Below, piece by piece: positions 7,674-15,420 of a stretch of 23,124 nt of DNA; position 1 is the stretch's first letter; the number at the start of each line of letters is the position of its first letter. Source of the DNA: Prosthecochloris sp. (GTDB taxonomy: Bacteria; Bacteroidota; Chlorobiia; Chlorobiales; Chlorobiaceae); NCBI GenBank assembly GCA_004028745.1, contig RAZP01000049.1, positions 1 through 23,124 of the forward strand, read 5' to 3'. The translations under genes and the position numbers were made by a program. The notes beneath the pieces were generated by a model. That model was not told the origin of the DNA. It made no database searches and worked only from the letters and a program-made list of their open reading frames with translations.

Positions 7674-7844
7674 AATGTCTTCCTTTTCCTTCTCTGTATC
7701 GTGAAAAATACAAATCGCTAATTCCTGAACCGCTTCCTGAGTGAATAACAAAATATGTTACCAGTCAAGCTCGTGAACTCACGCCTGCATTCCGGTTTCC
7801 GGGGTTCTTTCTGCCAAACAGTTCAACACACCAACACTTCCCTC

Positions 7845-8618
7845 CTATCTCTGAAAAACCAGCTCCCTGAAAAATAAAGACAGGGACTTCAAAACGCCCA
7901 GGAGAATATACAATAACATGGCTACAAACAAAGCCTTTGCCTGATAGATAAGCACACAAAAAAAGACTGCGATGTAGAGACCCGTTTGTACAGGCTTTTC
8001 TTTGACGGTTTCAAACGTCAGTTTCGGCAGGGCATCATAATTCACCCTGCTTACCATAAGGACCGCAAGAACGATGGTCAGTAATATCAAAGCGTTTTGT
8101 AAGTGGTAACTGTTTAGAAACGGTTCTGCGCTCATCCACAACACAAAACCGGCAACTGTGAGAGCCTGCGCCGGCGTAGGAAGTCCTGAAAAGGAGTTTT
8201 TGCGGTAACCGAGCACTCCGATATTAAACCTTGCAAGTCTCAAGCCGCTCCCTATCATCAGCATTGAACTCAGGATTATACCCCTCACCGCCCCAACATC
8301 TTCCAGGCCGAACTTATACACCAGATATGCCGGTGCCGCCCCAAACGAAACAAGGTCTGAGAGTGAATCAAGCTCAATGCCGAACCTGGAGGCCGCGTTG
8401 GTCATCCTTGCCACGAAACCGTCAACGGTATCAAGCAATGCGGCAAGGATGATAAACCATCCGGCAGCCACAAACTGGTCGGACCCGGACATGACAATAG
8501 CAACATATCCGCAGACCATGTTCATAACCGTAAATACGGAAGGAACAAAAGAACGGGAAATAAACGGAACGCCAGTATTCCGTTCTACAGAACCGTCATT
8601 TTTTTTCTCGTCTCTCAT
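7845..8618 (-). CDS. pssA: CDP-diacylglycerol-serine O-phosphatidyltransferase
   Basis: Integral membrane enzyme that makes phosphatidylserine from CDP-diacylglycerol and serine, the precursor of phosphatidylethanolamine. The CDP-alcohol phosphotransferase signature DGxxAR-x8-GxxxDxxxD is complete (from DGFVAR to ELDSLSD, about residues 65-87). Several hydrophobic helices follow, including one near LLTIVLAVLMV. At 257 aa it fits the Bacillus-type PssA. The ATG start has a GAG-containing SD about nine bases upstream. phosphatidylserine decarboxylase (psd), often a neighbour, is not here. It lies 76 bases after panB. Confidence 0.93.
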   Translation of the reverse strand: MRDEKKNDGSVERNTGVPFISRSFVPSVFTVMNMVCGYVAIVMSGSDQFVAAGWFIILAALLDTVDGFVARMTNAASRFGIELDSLSDLVSFGAAPAYLVYKFGLEDVGAVRGIILSSMLMIGSGLRLARFNIGVLGYRKNSFSGLPTPAQALTVAGFVLWMSAEPFLNSYHLQNALILLTIVLAVLMVSRVNYDALPKLTFETVKEKPVQTGLYIAVFFCVLIYQAKALFVAMLLYILLGVLKSLSLFFRELVFQR

Positions 8619-8694
8619 AAAAAAATCTCAAACTGGCTACATAAATTGTGACATAAAGTACAACCTTTTGAACCTTTTTTTCAATCACAACTGC

Positions 8695-9528
8695 TCAATA
8701 GCTCTCCTTTTCCGATGGGAACTGTTTTTTCTTGACATCATCGACATATCTGGTTACCGCATCACGGATAACGTTGTCGAGGTCAGCGTACCTTCTGACG
8801 AAACGCGGATGAAACTCCGTATTGAGCCCAAGCATGTCATTAATGACAAGCACCTGACCGTCACATGCCATTCCCGCCCCTATACCTATTGTAGGTATTG
8901 AAACCAACCGGGTCACTTCCGCCGCAAGATCGGCAGGGATTTTTTCAAGCACCAGCGCAAAGGCCCCTGCTTCTTCAAGCAGCCTGGCGTCACGAAGCAG
9001 CTCTTCAGCTTCCTGTTTCTCCCGCGCACGCACCTTGTAGCTGCCGAATTTATAGATGGACTGGGGCGTCAAACCGAGATGACCCATAACCGGAATCCCC
9101 ACATCGGTTATACGTTTCACCGTATCGACGATAACCTTCCCTCCTTCAAGTTTTACAGCATCGCACTCGTTATCTTTCATTATCTGCCCGGCATTGCGCA
9201 AGGCCTCTTCACTGGAAAGCTGATAACTCATGAAAGGCATATCAATCACCACCATCGCCCTGCTGGTCTCAGCCTGCACACCGCGAACAACCGCCTTGGT
9301 GTGATAGATCATTTCTTCAATGGTTATCGGCAACGTCGTATCATGACCTGAAAAAACATTGCTGGCAGAGTCACCGACAAGAACAACATCAATGCCCGAG
9401 CGGTCAAGAATTCTGGCCGTCGTATAATCATATGCCGTAAGCATGGCGATCTTTTCGCCCTGCTCCTTCATTTCGAGAAGCCTCCGGGTAGTAACGTGCG
9501 GAAGTTTTCTACTGCTGTCAGTACTCAT
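8695..9528 (-). CDS. panB: 3-methyl-2-oxobutanoate hydroxymethyltransferase
   Basis: Ketopantoate hydroxymethyltransferase, the first committed step of pantothenate (vitamin B5) and hence coenzyme A synthesis; it uses methylene-tetrahydrofolate. Family motifs are all present: MLTAYDYTTARI near the N-terminus, the metal-binding LVGDSASNV, TLPIT, VKLEGG, VMGHLGLTPQS and IGIGAGMACDGQVLVINDMLG. Length (277 aa) is normal. The ATG start has a strong SD (AGGGG, eight bases upstream). It is the first gene of the minus-strand block and diverges from the LipM/LplA-type gene. Confidence 0.97.
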   Translation of the reverse strand: MSTDSSRKLPHVTTRRLLEMKEQGEKIAMLTAYDYTTARILDRSGIDVVLVGDSASNVFSGHDTTLPITIEEMIYHTKAVVRGVQAETSRAMVVIDMPFMSYQLSSEEALRNAGQIMKDNECDAVKLEGGKVIVDTVKRITDVGIPVMGHLGLTPQSIYKFGSYKVRAREKQEAEELLRDARLLEEAGAFALVLEKIPADLAAEVTRLVSIPTIGIGAGMACDGQVLVINDMLGLNTEFHPRFVRRYADLDNVIRDAVTRYVDDVKKKQFPSEKESY

Positions 9529-9765
9529 AAATAAGCCCCTGAATTGAGCGTTTCAAATTGTAACCCCTTCAGCCCCACCAAAATAATAAAAAGTATGTGT
9601 CCACGAACCGGTATTAGTAATATCTTTTCAGAAGCAGTATGGCCGGAAGACTATTTGTCGCTGATCTGACATACCGACTGATTGTTTATCCTTAAAATTG
9701 CAATTGATTGTTCATACTGGAAAGCGTCTAATTTTTCTGCCAGGACTCAAAGGAATCTCAATATC

Positions 9766-10554
9766 ATGAGCCTTTTTTTCCCATCTGTTTATGCCGTGTT
9801 AACGGGCGCCCGCAGCGGGGCATGGAATATGGCTTTTGACAAGAGCCTTTTCGAGCTGTTCAAAACCGGTGAATTTCAGAAACAGTTCGGCAGCGGCAGT
9901 TTGCTGTGGCGTTTCTATTCCTGGAACCCTCCTGCCGTTTCTCTCGGATACGGGCAGCGTCCCGAAGAGATCGACGAAGAAGCGTGCAGGGAAAAAAGTA
10001 TAGACATTGTCAGAAGACCGACCGGCGGCAGAGCGGTGCTCCACATCGATGAATTCACCTATTCGATGCTTGCCGATACTCGTGAGAGGAACGCCGAAAT
10101 ATATGTCATGGTTCACGAAGTTATTCGCGAGGCTCTCCTGACATTGGGCATAGATGCCGAATTCTGCCGTACAGCTCCCGATATGAGGAAACGATACAAT
10201 TCAGCAGAATCAGTAAGCTGTTTTACCGCATCGGCAAGACATGAACTGCTTGTGAAAGGGCGAAAGCTTGTAGGCTCCGCCCAACGGCGCTCTAACAATG
10301 TCATCCTGCAGCATGGATCACTCCTCCTTTCCGATAGGCACAAAATGCTTCGGGAACTCCTGCGGTGCAGTGACGAAAAGGTTCTGGCAAAAATCGCAGG
10401 GGATCTTGATAGTAAAACGGTTTCAGTATACGAAATGACCGGGATTGTTCCCCGATTCTCAGCCGTTCGGGATGCAATGATCAACGCAATATCCCTGAAA
10501 CTGGAGACCGAAGTGCAACTACTGGATGAGCATGTTTTAACCGCCCTTTTCTGA
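9766..10554 (+). CDS. LipM/LplA-family lipoyl or octanoyl transferase
   Basis: Enzyme of the biotin/lipoate ligase-transferase fold (PF03099) that attaches octanoate or lipoate to lipoyl domains. The substrate-binding motif RRPTGGRAVLH (83-93) and the lysine loop GRKLVGSAQRR (165-175, Lys167) are clear, as is ILQHGSLLL. A cysteine at residue 152 (SCF) sits where Bacillus LipM has its catalytic Cys150, so an octanoyl-ACP:protein transferase is more likely than an ATP-dependent lipoate ligase; this is inference from motif position. The frame is open upstream from a TTG at 9682, but the ATG at 9766 is preferred because AAAGGA precedes it and the family homology starts a few residues later (262 aa). 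Confidence 0.88.
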   Translation: MSLFFPSVYAVLTGARSGAWNMAFDKSLFELFKTGEFQKQFGSGSLLWRFYSWNPPAVSLGYGQRPEEIDEEACREKSIDIVRRPTGGRAVLHIDEFTYSMLADTRERNAEIYVMVHEVIREALLTLGIDAEFCRTAPDMRKRYNSAESVSCFTASARHELLVKGRKLVGSAQRRSNNVILQHGSLLLSDRHKMLRELLRCSDEKVLAKIAGDLDSKTVSVYEMTGIVPRFSAVRDAMINAISLKLETEVQLLDEHVLTALF

Positions 10555-10597
10555 TACCTGCTGAGTAAACGGCAAAACAGCAAAACCCTCTTACTAC

Positions 10598-10780
10598 AGG
10601 GAACCTCTATTTATTGTCATGAGTCCTGATTCCATCAAGACGCAAGGCGAACGGAGCCCCGACAATGCCGGGGTAAACTTCAAAACCGGAGTCCCGACGA
10701 ATCGGTATGAGGATTTCGGTCGCGACAGGTCGGGATCAACGAAGCAATTGAAGCACGGAATAAATAAATAGAGGTGCCCT
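10598..10780. repeat. MITE-like repeat with terminal inverted repeats, copy 1
   Basis: A 183-base non-coding element between two convergent genes. The ends are inverted repeats of 18 bases with one mismatch: AGGGAACCTCTATTTATT (10598-10615) and its complement at 10763-10780. Internal inverted repeats include CCCCG/CGGGG around 10656-10674 and TCCCGAC/GTCGGGA (10692-10698 with 10729-10735). At least five blocks are shared in the same order with 20006-20136, among them ATGAGGATTTCG (12 of 12) and the last 27 bases (25 of 27). It encodes no transposase and has no obvious target-site duplication. Confidence 0.7.
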
Positions 10781-10820
10781 TATTGCTGCCGGTTTCTTAC
10801 TCCTGTATTCTCAAACAACC

Positions 10821-11405
10821 CTACTTACCTGCCGCCTCGGCTCCAGGTGGAAAGTTCTCAAGGATTTTTGTCACAGCTTCGTTGATATCCCGCTGCATAT
10901 CTTCAGCTGTGCGGTAGTCCCTGACAACCCTGGTTGCAACGCCGCGCCAGGCAAGATCCTTGGTTCGTGCATCTATGATATCGATAACGAGGGAACCTTC
11001 ATCGTAATAGCTGACATAGGTATATCCTCCGTAAGGACCCCACCACGGCCTGTACCACCTGTAAGGGCCAAACGGTACCTCTACTCCAAAACTTTGATGG
11101 TAGGTTCTCCGTTTCTTGACACCTGCATGAGCGTAAACGATAAAATCCGCATCTTTCGAGCCTGTGAGCCTGAAACCCTTGACCTGAAGCTGCTGATTGA
11201 CGGCTGCCTGAACTCTCTTGTAAACAAGCGGGTTTTCAACAAGAACATCACCTTTTCTTATACCCTCGTTCTCGGCAGGCCATCTGTAAGTTTGAAACGT
11301 TCTGAAATCATACTTCCGGTCATAGTCCGACATCACTGAAAAAGCCGAACATCCTGCAAGAAAAACCACCATTACAAGGTGGAGAAAAAAACGACTCTTT
11401 TTCAT
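10821..11405 (-). CDS. DUF4136-type outer membrane lipoprotein
   Basis: Predicted lipoprotein of 194 aa. It has a signal peptide with lipobox FLAGC (Cys19), and the next residue is Ser, which favours the outer membrane. The mature part resembles the DUF4136 family: YDFRTFQTYRW after the N-terminus, LxxKGF, a DADFIVYAHAGVKKR strand, then an aromatic Gly/Tyr/Trp-rich stretch (YRWYRPWWGPYGGYTY, about 116-131), and a final GSLVIDIIDARTKDLAWRG. No biochemical role is established for the family. The ATG has a good SD (AAGGGG). It is convergent with the LipM/LplA-type gene. Confidence 0.85.
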   Translation of the reverse strand: MKKSRFFLHLVMVVFLAGCSAFSVMSDYDRKYDFRTFQTYRWPAENEGIRKGDVLVENPLVYKRVQAAVNQQLQVKGFRLTGSKDADFIVYAHAGVKKRRTYHQSFGVEVPFGPYRWYRPWWGPYGGYTYVSYYDEGSLVIDIIDARTKDLAWRGVATRVVRDYRTAEDMQRDINEAVTKILENFPPGAEAAGK

Positions 11406-11464
11406 GATTATACCCCTTTTAATTCAAATCCATTTCAGCGTTTGCACGTGACAGCCATACGATT

Positions 11465-11481
11465 GTAACACACGGTGTTAC
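11465..11481. promoter_or_regulatory. Perfect 7-bp inverted repeat, possible operator
   Basis: GTAACAC-ACG-GTGTTAC lies in the divergent gap between the DUF4136 lipoprotein gene (start 60 bases away) and the CoA-binding protein gene (start about 117 bases away). The arms are perfect and the 3-base spacer suits a dimeric repressor. No regulator gene lies next to it. Confidence 0.35.
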
Positions 11482-11597
11482 CTGTAAGTTTCCTCTCTTC
11501 AAACCTCTACAGACGGATTTTTTCCGGTTGCTGCTTCCCGCCTCCCGGTGAATAGTTATATTTACCACAAGTCCTTTTCATGCATAGATGTTCAGCC

Positions 11598-12002
11598 ATG
11601 ACTATTAAAGAAATACTTGAATCCTTTAAACATGTTGCCGTTGTCGGCGTTTCCAAGAAACGGGAAAGACCGAGCCACAGCGTCACCAAATACCTGATCC
11701 ATGCCGGATACACCATCTATCCGGTCAATCCCAACCTCGACAAGGTATTCGGAATCAAATGCTATCCCTCCCTTCTGGATATTCCTGCTGATTTGAGACG
11801 AAACATTGAAATAGTAGATATTTTCCGCAAACCAGCGGATGTAGGCCCCATTGTAGATCAGGCGATTGAGATCGGCGCAAGAGTCATCTGGATGCAGCTT
11901 GGCATTACTCACGAAGAAGCCGCCCGGAAAGCATGCGAAGCCGGTCTTGAAGTTGTGCAGAACCATTGCATAGCAGTCGAACACAATACAACCCAAACCT
12001 AA
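11598..12002 (+). CDS. CoA-binding protein (YccU type)
   Basis: Small Rossmann-fold protein of the CoA_binding_2 family (134 aa). The N-terminal nucleotide-binding loop is VAVVGVSKKRERPSH. The family strands follow: YTIYPVNP, CYPSLLDIP, IEIVDIFRKPADV, then ARVIWMQLGI and GLEVVQNHCIAVEH, the conserved end. The physiological role is not known; CoA or an acyl-CoA is the presumed ligand. Two in-frame ATGs are possible, 11580 or 11598; neither has a clear SD, and 11598 is chosen because the conserved region starts there. It ends four bases before ddl, so the two are likely cotranscribed. Confidence 0.88.
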   Translation: MTIKEILESFKHVAVVGVSKKRERPSHSVTKYLIHAGYTIYPVNPNLDKVFGIKCYPSLLDIPADLRRNIEIVDIFRKPADVGPIVDQAIEIGARVIWMQLGITHEEAARKACEAGLEVVQNHCIAVEHNTTQT

Positions 12003-12006
12003 CCAC

Positions 12007-13089
12007 ATGCCTAACACCGTTGTAGCACTTCTTTTCGGAGGTAAGTCTTCAGAACATGAAATCTCGATTATTTCGGCGAAAGCCATTGCCGGGCATATTG
12101 ACGGTAACAAGTATACCCTCTACCCTCTCTACATCTCACGCGATGGCAAGTGGTTCAGAGGCAGAACCGCCCGCGCAGTTCTTGACCTCGATATGGCCGG
12201 GCTTCTGAAAAAACAGTCCCTTGAGAAAACAGTGCATCAGCTGCATGCCATGACGGAAAATCGGGACGAAGATATCTTCAGCTTTAATTTCCAGAAAGAA
12301 GCTATAGATGTTGCTTTCCCCATACTCCACGGCACTTTCGGTGAGGATGGAAAAGTCCAGGGCCTGCTTGAAATGTTCGGCATTCCTTACACCGGCAGCA
12401 ACGTCCAAGCCTCGGCAATGACCATGGATAAGGACGTAACCAAAATCTGCGCCATGCAGGCGGGAATCGCTGTAGCGGAATACATGACTGTGCTGAGCGT
12501 GGATTATCTGAAAAATCCCTCACCAGCCATCGATAGAATCAGCGAACGGTTTACCCCTCCCTTTTTTGTCAAACCCGCCAATCTCGGGTCATCTGTGGGA
12601 ATAACAAAAGTCCATACTTTTGACGAGCTTCCCGGAGCGTTGAATGAAGCCTGCGAGCTTGATGTGAAAGTCCTTGCTGAAAAGGCGATCGAGGGACGTG
12701 AAGTTGAGGTTGCAGTACTTGGCAACAAAGATCCTGTTGCTTCAGTGCCGGGCGAAATCGAGCCGGGCAGGGATTTCTATGATTATACAGACAAATACAT
12801 CAGCAATACCGCCAAGCTTTATATACCTGCGCGTATTGATGAAACAGTTCAGGAAGCGCTCAAACATGAAGCAATAAATGCATATCGGGCTTTGGGCTGC
12901 AGCGGCATGTCCAGGATTGATTTCTTTGTGGAAAACAGCACCGGCAAGATTATCCTGAACGAAATCAACACGATACCCGGTTTTACCAGCATCAGTATGT
13001 ATCCTATGCTTATGGAACGTACCGGCATTGGCCTTACGGAACTTGTCGATACATTACTGCAGCTTGCCTTGGAAAAATCTTTGGCATAG
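12007..13089 (+). CDS. ddl: D-alanine-D-alanine ligase
   Basis: Cytoplasmic ATP-grasp ligase making the D-Ala-D-Ala dipeptide for peptidoglycan. The N-terminal motif GGKSSEHEISI, the ATP-binding FFVKPANLGSSVGITKV, the omega-loop FYDYTDKYI and the metal-binding LNEINTIPGFTSISMYP are all present. The tyrosine-lysine type omega-loop points to a dipeptide ligase rather than a D-Ala-D-Lac (vancomycin-resistance) ligase. The 360-aa length, with an insertion around residues 60-95, is that of the longer Ddl subgroup (DdlA/VanA-like). The ATG start follows the CoA-binding gene by four bases, which suggests coupling. Confidence 0.96.
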   Translation: MPNTVVALLFGGKSSEHEISIISAKAIAGHIDGNKYTLYPLYISRDGKWFRGRTARAVLDLDMAGLLKKQSLEKTVHQLHAMTENRDEDIFSFNFQKEAIDVAFPILHGTFGEDGKVQGLLEMFGIPYTGSNVQASAMTMDKDVTKICAMQAGIAVAEYMTVLSVDYLKNPSPAIDRISERFTPPFFVKPANLGSSVGITKVHTFDELPGALNEACELDVKVLAEKAIEGREVEVAVLGNKDPVASVPGEIEPGRDFYDYTDKYISNTAKLYIPARIDETVQEALKHEAINAYRALGCSGMSRIDFFVENSTGKIILNEINTIPGFTSISMYPMLMERTGIGLTELVDTLLQLALEKSLA

Positions 13090-13231
13090 CTTAAACTAAA
13101 TCCTCCGCTTGACCGTTTCACATTATACCGATGAAACAGGAATGCCGGGACAGTCGCTCAGCTCATGTAAACATGAACCTGTGGCAATCAGGTAATCCCC
13201 TTTTACTTTGCTTTTCGACAATAGCATTACG

Positions 13232-13786
13232 ATGATAACCGATCCACACCTTTTTTTTGCAGATGTTTCGCTTGATCTTTCCAGAGGCGAGTACCTTACA
13301 GGGATGAAAAAACTTGAAGCAGAATGCGAAAACTTTCAGAGCTCCTATACATTTCACCTCCTTCATGCCCGTGCTTTGAAAGGGGTACAACGGTTCCAGG
13401 AAGCGCTTGATTCTCTGAAAACATGCTGCAGGATAGTGCCCCACAATGAAGTTGCCTGGAAAGAGCTGATCGAAGTCCATTTCCTCCTGCTCCAAGCTCC
13501 TGTTGACGAGGTCGTGTCAGAACTTGAAGAGCTTTCAGCTGCTCTGGCAGGCTTTGAGGCACCTAAAGCATGTGAAATCAGCGATCCAACTCCGCTGAAC
13601 GAGCAGAAAAAGCCTTTTTCGGACGACGACAGCATTCCGGTTCCTACCGAAAGCCTTGCCGCACTGTTTACCGAGCAGGGTGCTTATAAAAAAGCCATAA
13701 AAATCTATACAGATCTTATCCAGCTCAATCCCTCCAAAGCCGGAATTTATAAGCAGGAAATTTCTTCACTTCTGGATAAACTTTGA
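13232..13786 (+). CDS. TPR-like hypothetical protein
   Basis: A 184-aa protein with no signal peptide or membrane segment, so probably cytoplasmic. It contains helix-pair patterns of tetratricopeptide type. One is near residues 30-80 (FHLLHARALKGVQRFQEALDSL), and a second near the C-terminus reads LAALFTEQGAYKKAIKIYTDLIQLNPSKA, a good TPR match. The linker around residues 110-140 is Pro/Asp/Ser-rich. Such proteins act as scaffolds, and no partner can be named. The frame is open from a TTG at 13208, but the ATG at 13232 is chosen; no SD is visible at either. Confidence 0.75.
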   Translation: MITDPHLFFADVSLDLSRGEYLTGMKKLEAECENFQSSYTFHLLHARALKGVQRFQEALDSLKTCCRIVPHNEVAWKELIEVHFLLLQAPVDEVVSELEELSAALAGFEAPKACEISDPTPLNEQKKPFSDDDSIPVPTESLAALFTEQGAYKKAIKIYTDLIQLNPSKAGIYKQEISSLLDKL

Positions 13787-13890
13787 AACCCCCACACGAG
13801 TTTTATGGCTTTTGCATGCAACTTTCCTGACTGGATAAAACGATGTGATCCGTATAATAGCCTTATATTACTTCCTGCGATCTTGATTAA

Positions 13891-13986
13891 AGGGTTCTTC
13901 GAAAAACCCTTGCGAGCATTTCGAGGGCAAGTCAAACGGAGTCCCGACTTGTCGGAAGAATACATAGCAGGTTTTTCGAGACATCC
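13891..13986. repeat. Inverted-repeat element upstream of tolC
   Basis: A 96-base element. The left end carries AGGGTTCTTCGAAAAACCCT (13891-13910), itself a near-perfect palindrome, and the right end CAGGTTTTTCGAGACATCCT is an imperfect inverted copy. Inside are CAAGTC/GACTTG (13928-13933 with 13946-13951) and CCGAC-TT-GTCGG (13944-13955). It shares TCCCGACTTGTCGG and TTTTTCGAG with 6546-6623, and an ACGGAG...CCCGAC stretch with 10652-10698. It ends 18 bases before the tolC start codon, so it forms the 5' leader or promoter region of the export cluster. Confidence 0.6.
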
Positions 13987-14004
13987 TAAATACGTTGAAA
14001 TACA

Positions 14005-15405
14005 GTGACAATACTATTGACCCGTACGTTATACGTCTTCTCTTTCGCTGCATTCAGCCTGCTCATGTTGTTGCCGTCTACCGTTTCCGGAGCCGCTCGG
14101 GAAAAGAAACAACTCACATTGCAAGAATGCGTGGAAATTGCCCTCGTCAACTCCTCCACGGTAAAAAAAGCAGAACATACCGTCAGACTTCAGGGTAGTG
14201 ACCTTTTGAAAAGTTACGGGCAGTTTTTGCCAAAGCTATCTGTTTCAGCCGGCTATACACCCGTTTCACTTGCCAGAACCTATTCCGACCCCTCTACCCG
14301 ATTGATTGCGAAAACAAAAACCGAGCGTGTCGACCTTGCTCTGACGACATCTCTCAACCTGTTCAACGGACTTCAGGACTATGCTTCCCTGCAGGCAGCA
14401 ATCAGGCGGCATGATGCCGCGGGGCTCTCCCTTTCCAGAGCCCGACAGATTATCATTTACGATGTGACCCAGGCATATTACCAGGTACTTCTCAACAGGG
14501 AGCTTCTTAAAATAGCCAGGGAAAATTTCTCGTCGTCCCGCGACCAGCTCCAGCTCACCAAGCGCCAATACGAGATCGGAATAAAACCTGTCACCGATTT
14601 CTACCAGCAGCAGGCGGAAACAGCAAACAGTGAATTAACGGTTATCAAAACGGAAAACGACCTGCGGCAAAGCAGGCTCGAACTGCTCCGGAGACTGCGG
14701 CTCAATCCTGCAGATGAAATTACTGCCGCTGATATACTGGTGGACTCGCTGCTGAATCTCCCCCCGGATCTCGACCGTGATAGTCTTGTCTCTCAAGGTC
14801 TTGCAAACAGAAAAGACCTTCAGAGCTCGATGCTCTCTGCCAATGCTGCAAAATGGGATGTTACACGCGCAGCCGCTCAATGGTACCCGAAGCTTGATCT
14901 TACATTCAACCTCAATACCGGAGGCTACCCCTATTATACAACAACAGCAGCTGATGTTCCACCATCCAGCTACGCCTATCCCCCGCTTTCCGACCAAATC
15001 TCCGACCTCATCAGCTACTCGCTGAGCCTCAGTCTGAGCTGGTCCATTTTTGACGGTTTTCTTACCCGATATAACGTTGAACAAGCAAAAATCAACTACC
15101 TGAACCAAGGACTGGATGCCGCTGACCTCGAACACGATATAGCAATCGATATTCAGCTTGCAGTCGACAATTACGGTGCAGCGTTTACGCAGATTGAAAC
15201 CGCGAAGCAGGGCCTCAAGGCAGCAGAGAAAGCTTATGAGACTGTCAAGAAAAAATATGACCTCGGTGCCGCCAGCTTTGTGGAAGCCAATGCAGCAAGA
15301 GCTGCTCTTGTCGGTGCACGCGCCGAATACTCACAAGCAACATATAATCTCGCCCTGCAGAAAAATATTGTTGACTTTGCAACGGGCGGTGTCTCAATTG
15401 ACTGA
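14005..15405 (+). CDS. TolC-family outer membrane channel
   Basis: Outer membrane efflux protein (OEP family, 466 aa), the channel of a tripartite exporter. A signal peptide covers about residues 1-29 (hydrophobic FSFAAFSLLMLLPSTVSGA). The mature protein begins with LTLQECVEIALVNSSTVKKAE, the family's usual first helix. Two homologous halves of long helices follow, with repeat signatures LNLFNGLQDYASLQAA (about 114-129) and LSWSIFDGFLTRYNVEQAK (about 347-365). The GTG start (14005-14007) has only a weak SD and lies right after a repeat element. The adaptor gene follows 15 bases later. No substrate can be deduced. Confidence 0.92.
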   Translation: MTILLTRTLYVFSFAAFSLLMLLPSTVSGAAREKKQLTLQECVEIALVNSSTVKKAEHTVRLQGSDLLKSYGQFLPKLSVSAGYTPVSLARTYSDPSTRLIAKTKTERVDLALTTSLNLFNGLQDYASLQAAIRRHDAAGLSLSRARQIIIYDVTQAYYQVLLNRELLKIARENFSSSRDQLQLTKRQYEIGIKPVTDFYQQQAETANSELTVIKTENDLRQSRLELLRRLRLNPADEITAADILVDSLLNLPPDLDRDSLVSQGLANRKDLQSSMLSANAAKWDVTRAAAQWYPKLDLTFNLNTGGYPYYTTTAADVPPSSYAYPPLSDQISDLISYSLSLSLSWSIFDGFLTRYNVEQAKINYLNQGLDAADLEHDIAIDIQLAVDNYGAAFTQIETAKQGLKAAEKAYETVKKKYDLGAASFVEANAARAALVGARAEYSQATYNLALQKNIVDFATGGVSID

Positions 15406-15420
15406 TTCCTGAATTTTACG

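Noticed and set aside
7674..7751. Upstream extension of purS by 26 residues to an earlier start.
   Set aside because: The extension has no family similarity, and the internal ATG has a good Shine-Dalgarno and gives the usual 84-aa length.
7772..7783. CGTGAACTCACG palindrome and a nearby CCGG-TTT-CCGG between pssA and purS, considered as terminator or operator.
   Set aside because: Arms are only four to five bases, no T run follows, and neither is repeated in the window.
11389..11405. TATAAT just before the DUF4136 start codon as a -10 promoter element.
   Set aside because: It lies two bases from the ATG, within the ribosome-site region, and there is no -35 match at a sensible spacing.
13163..13193. 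Two small hairpins after ddl (TCATGT-AA-ACATGA, and ACCTG/CAGGT with a 7-base loop), considered as a terminator.
   Set aside because: The stems are short, and the following sequence (AATCCCCTTTTAC) is not a clean T run.
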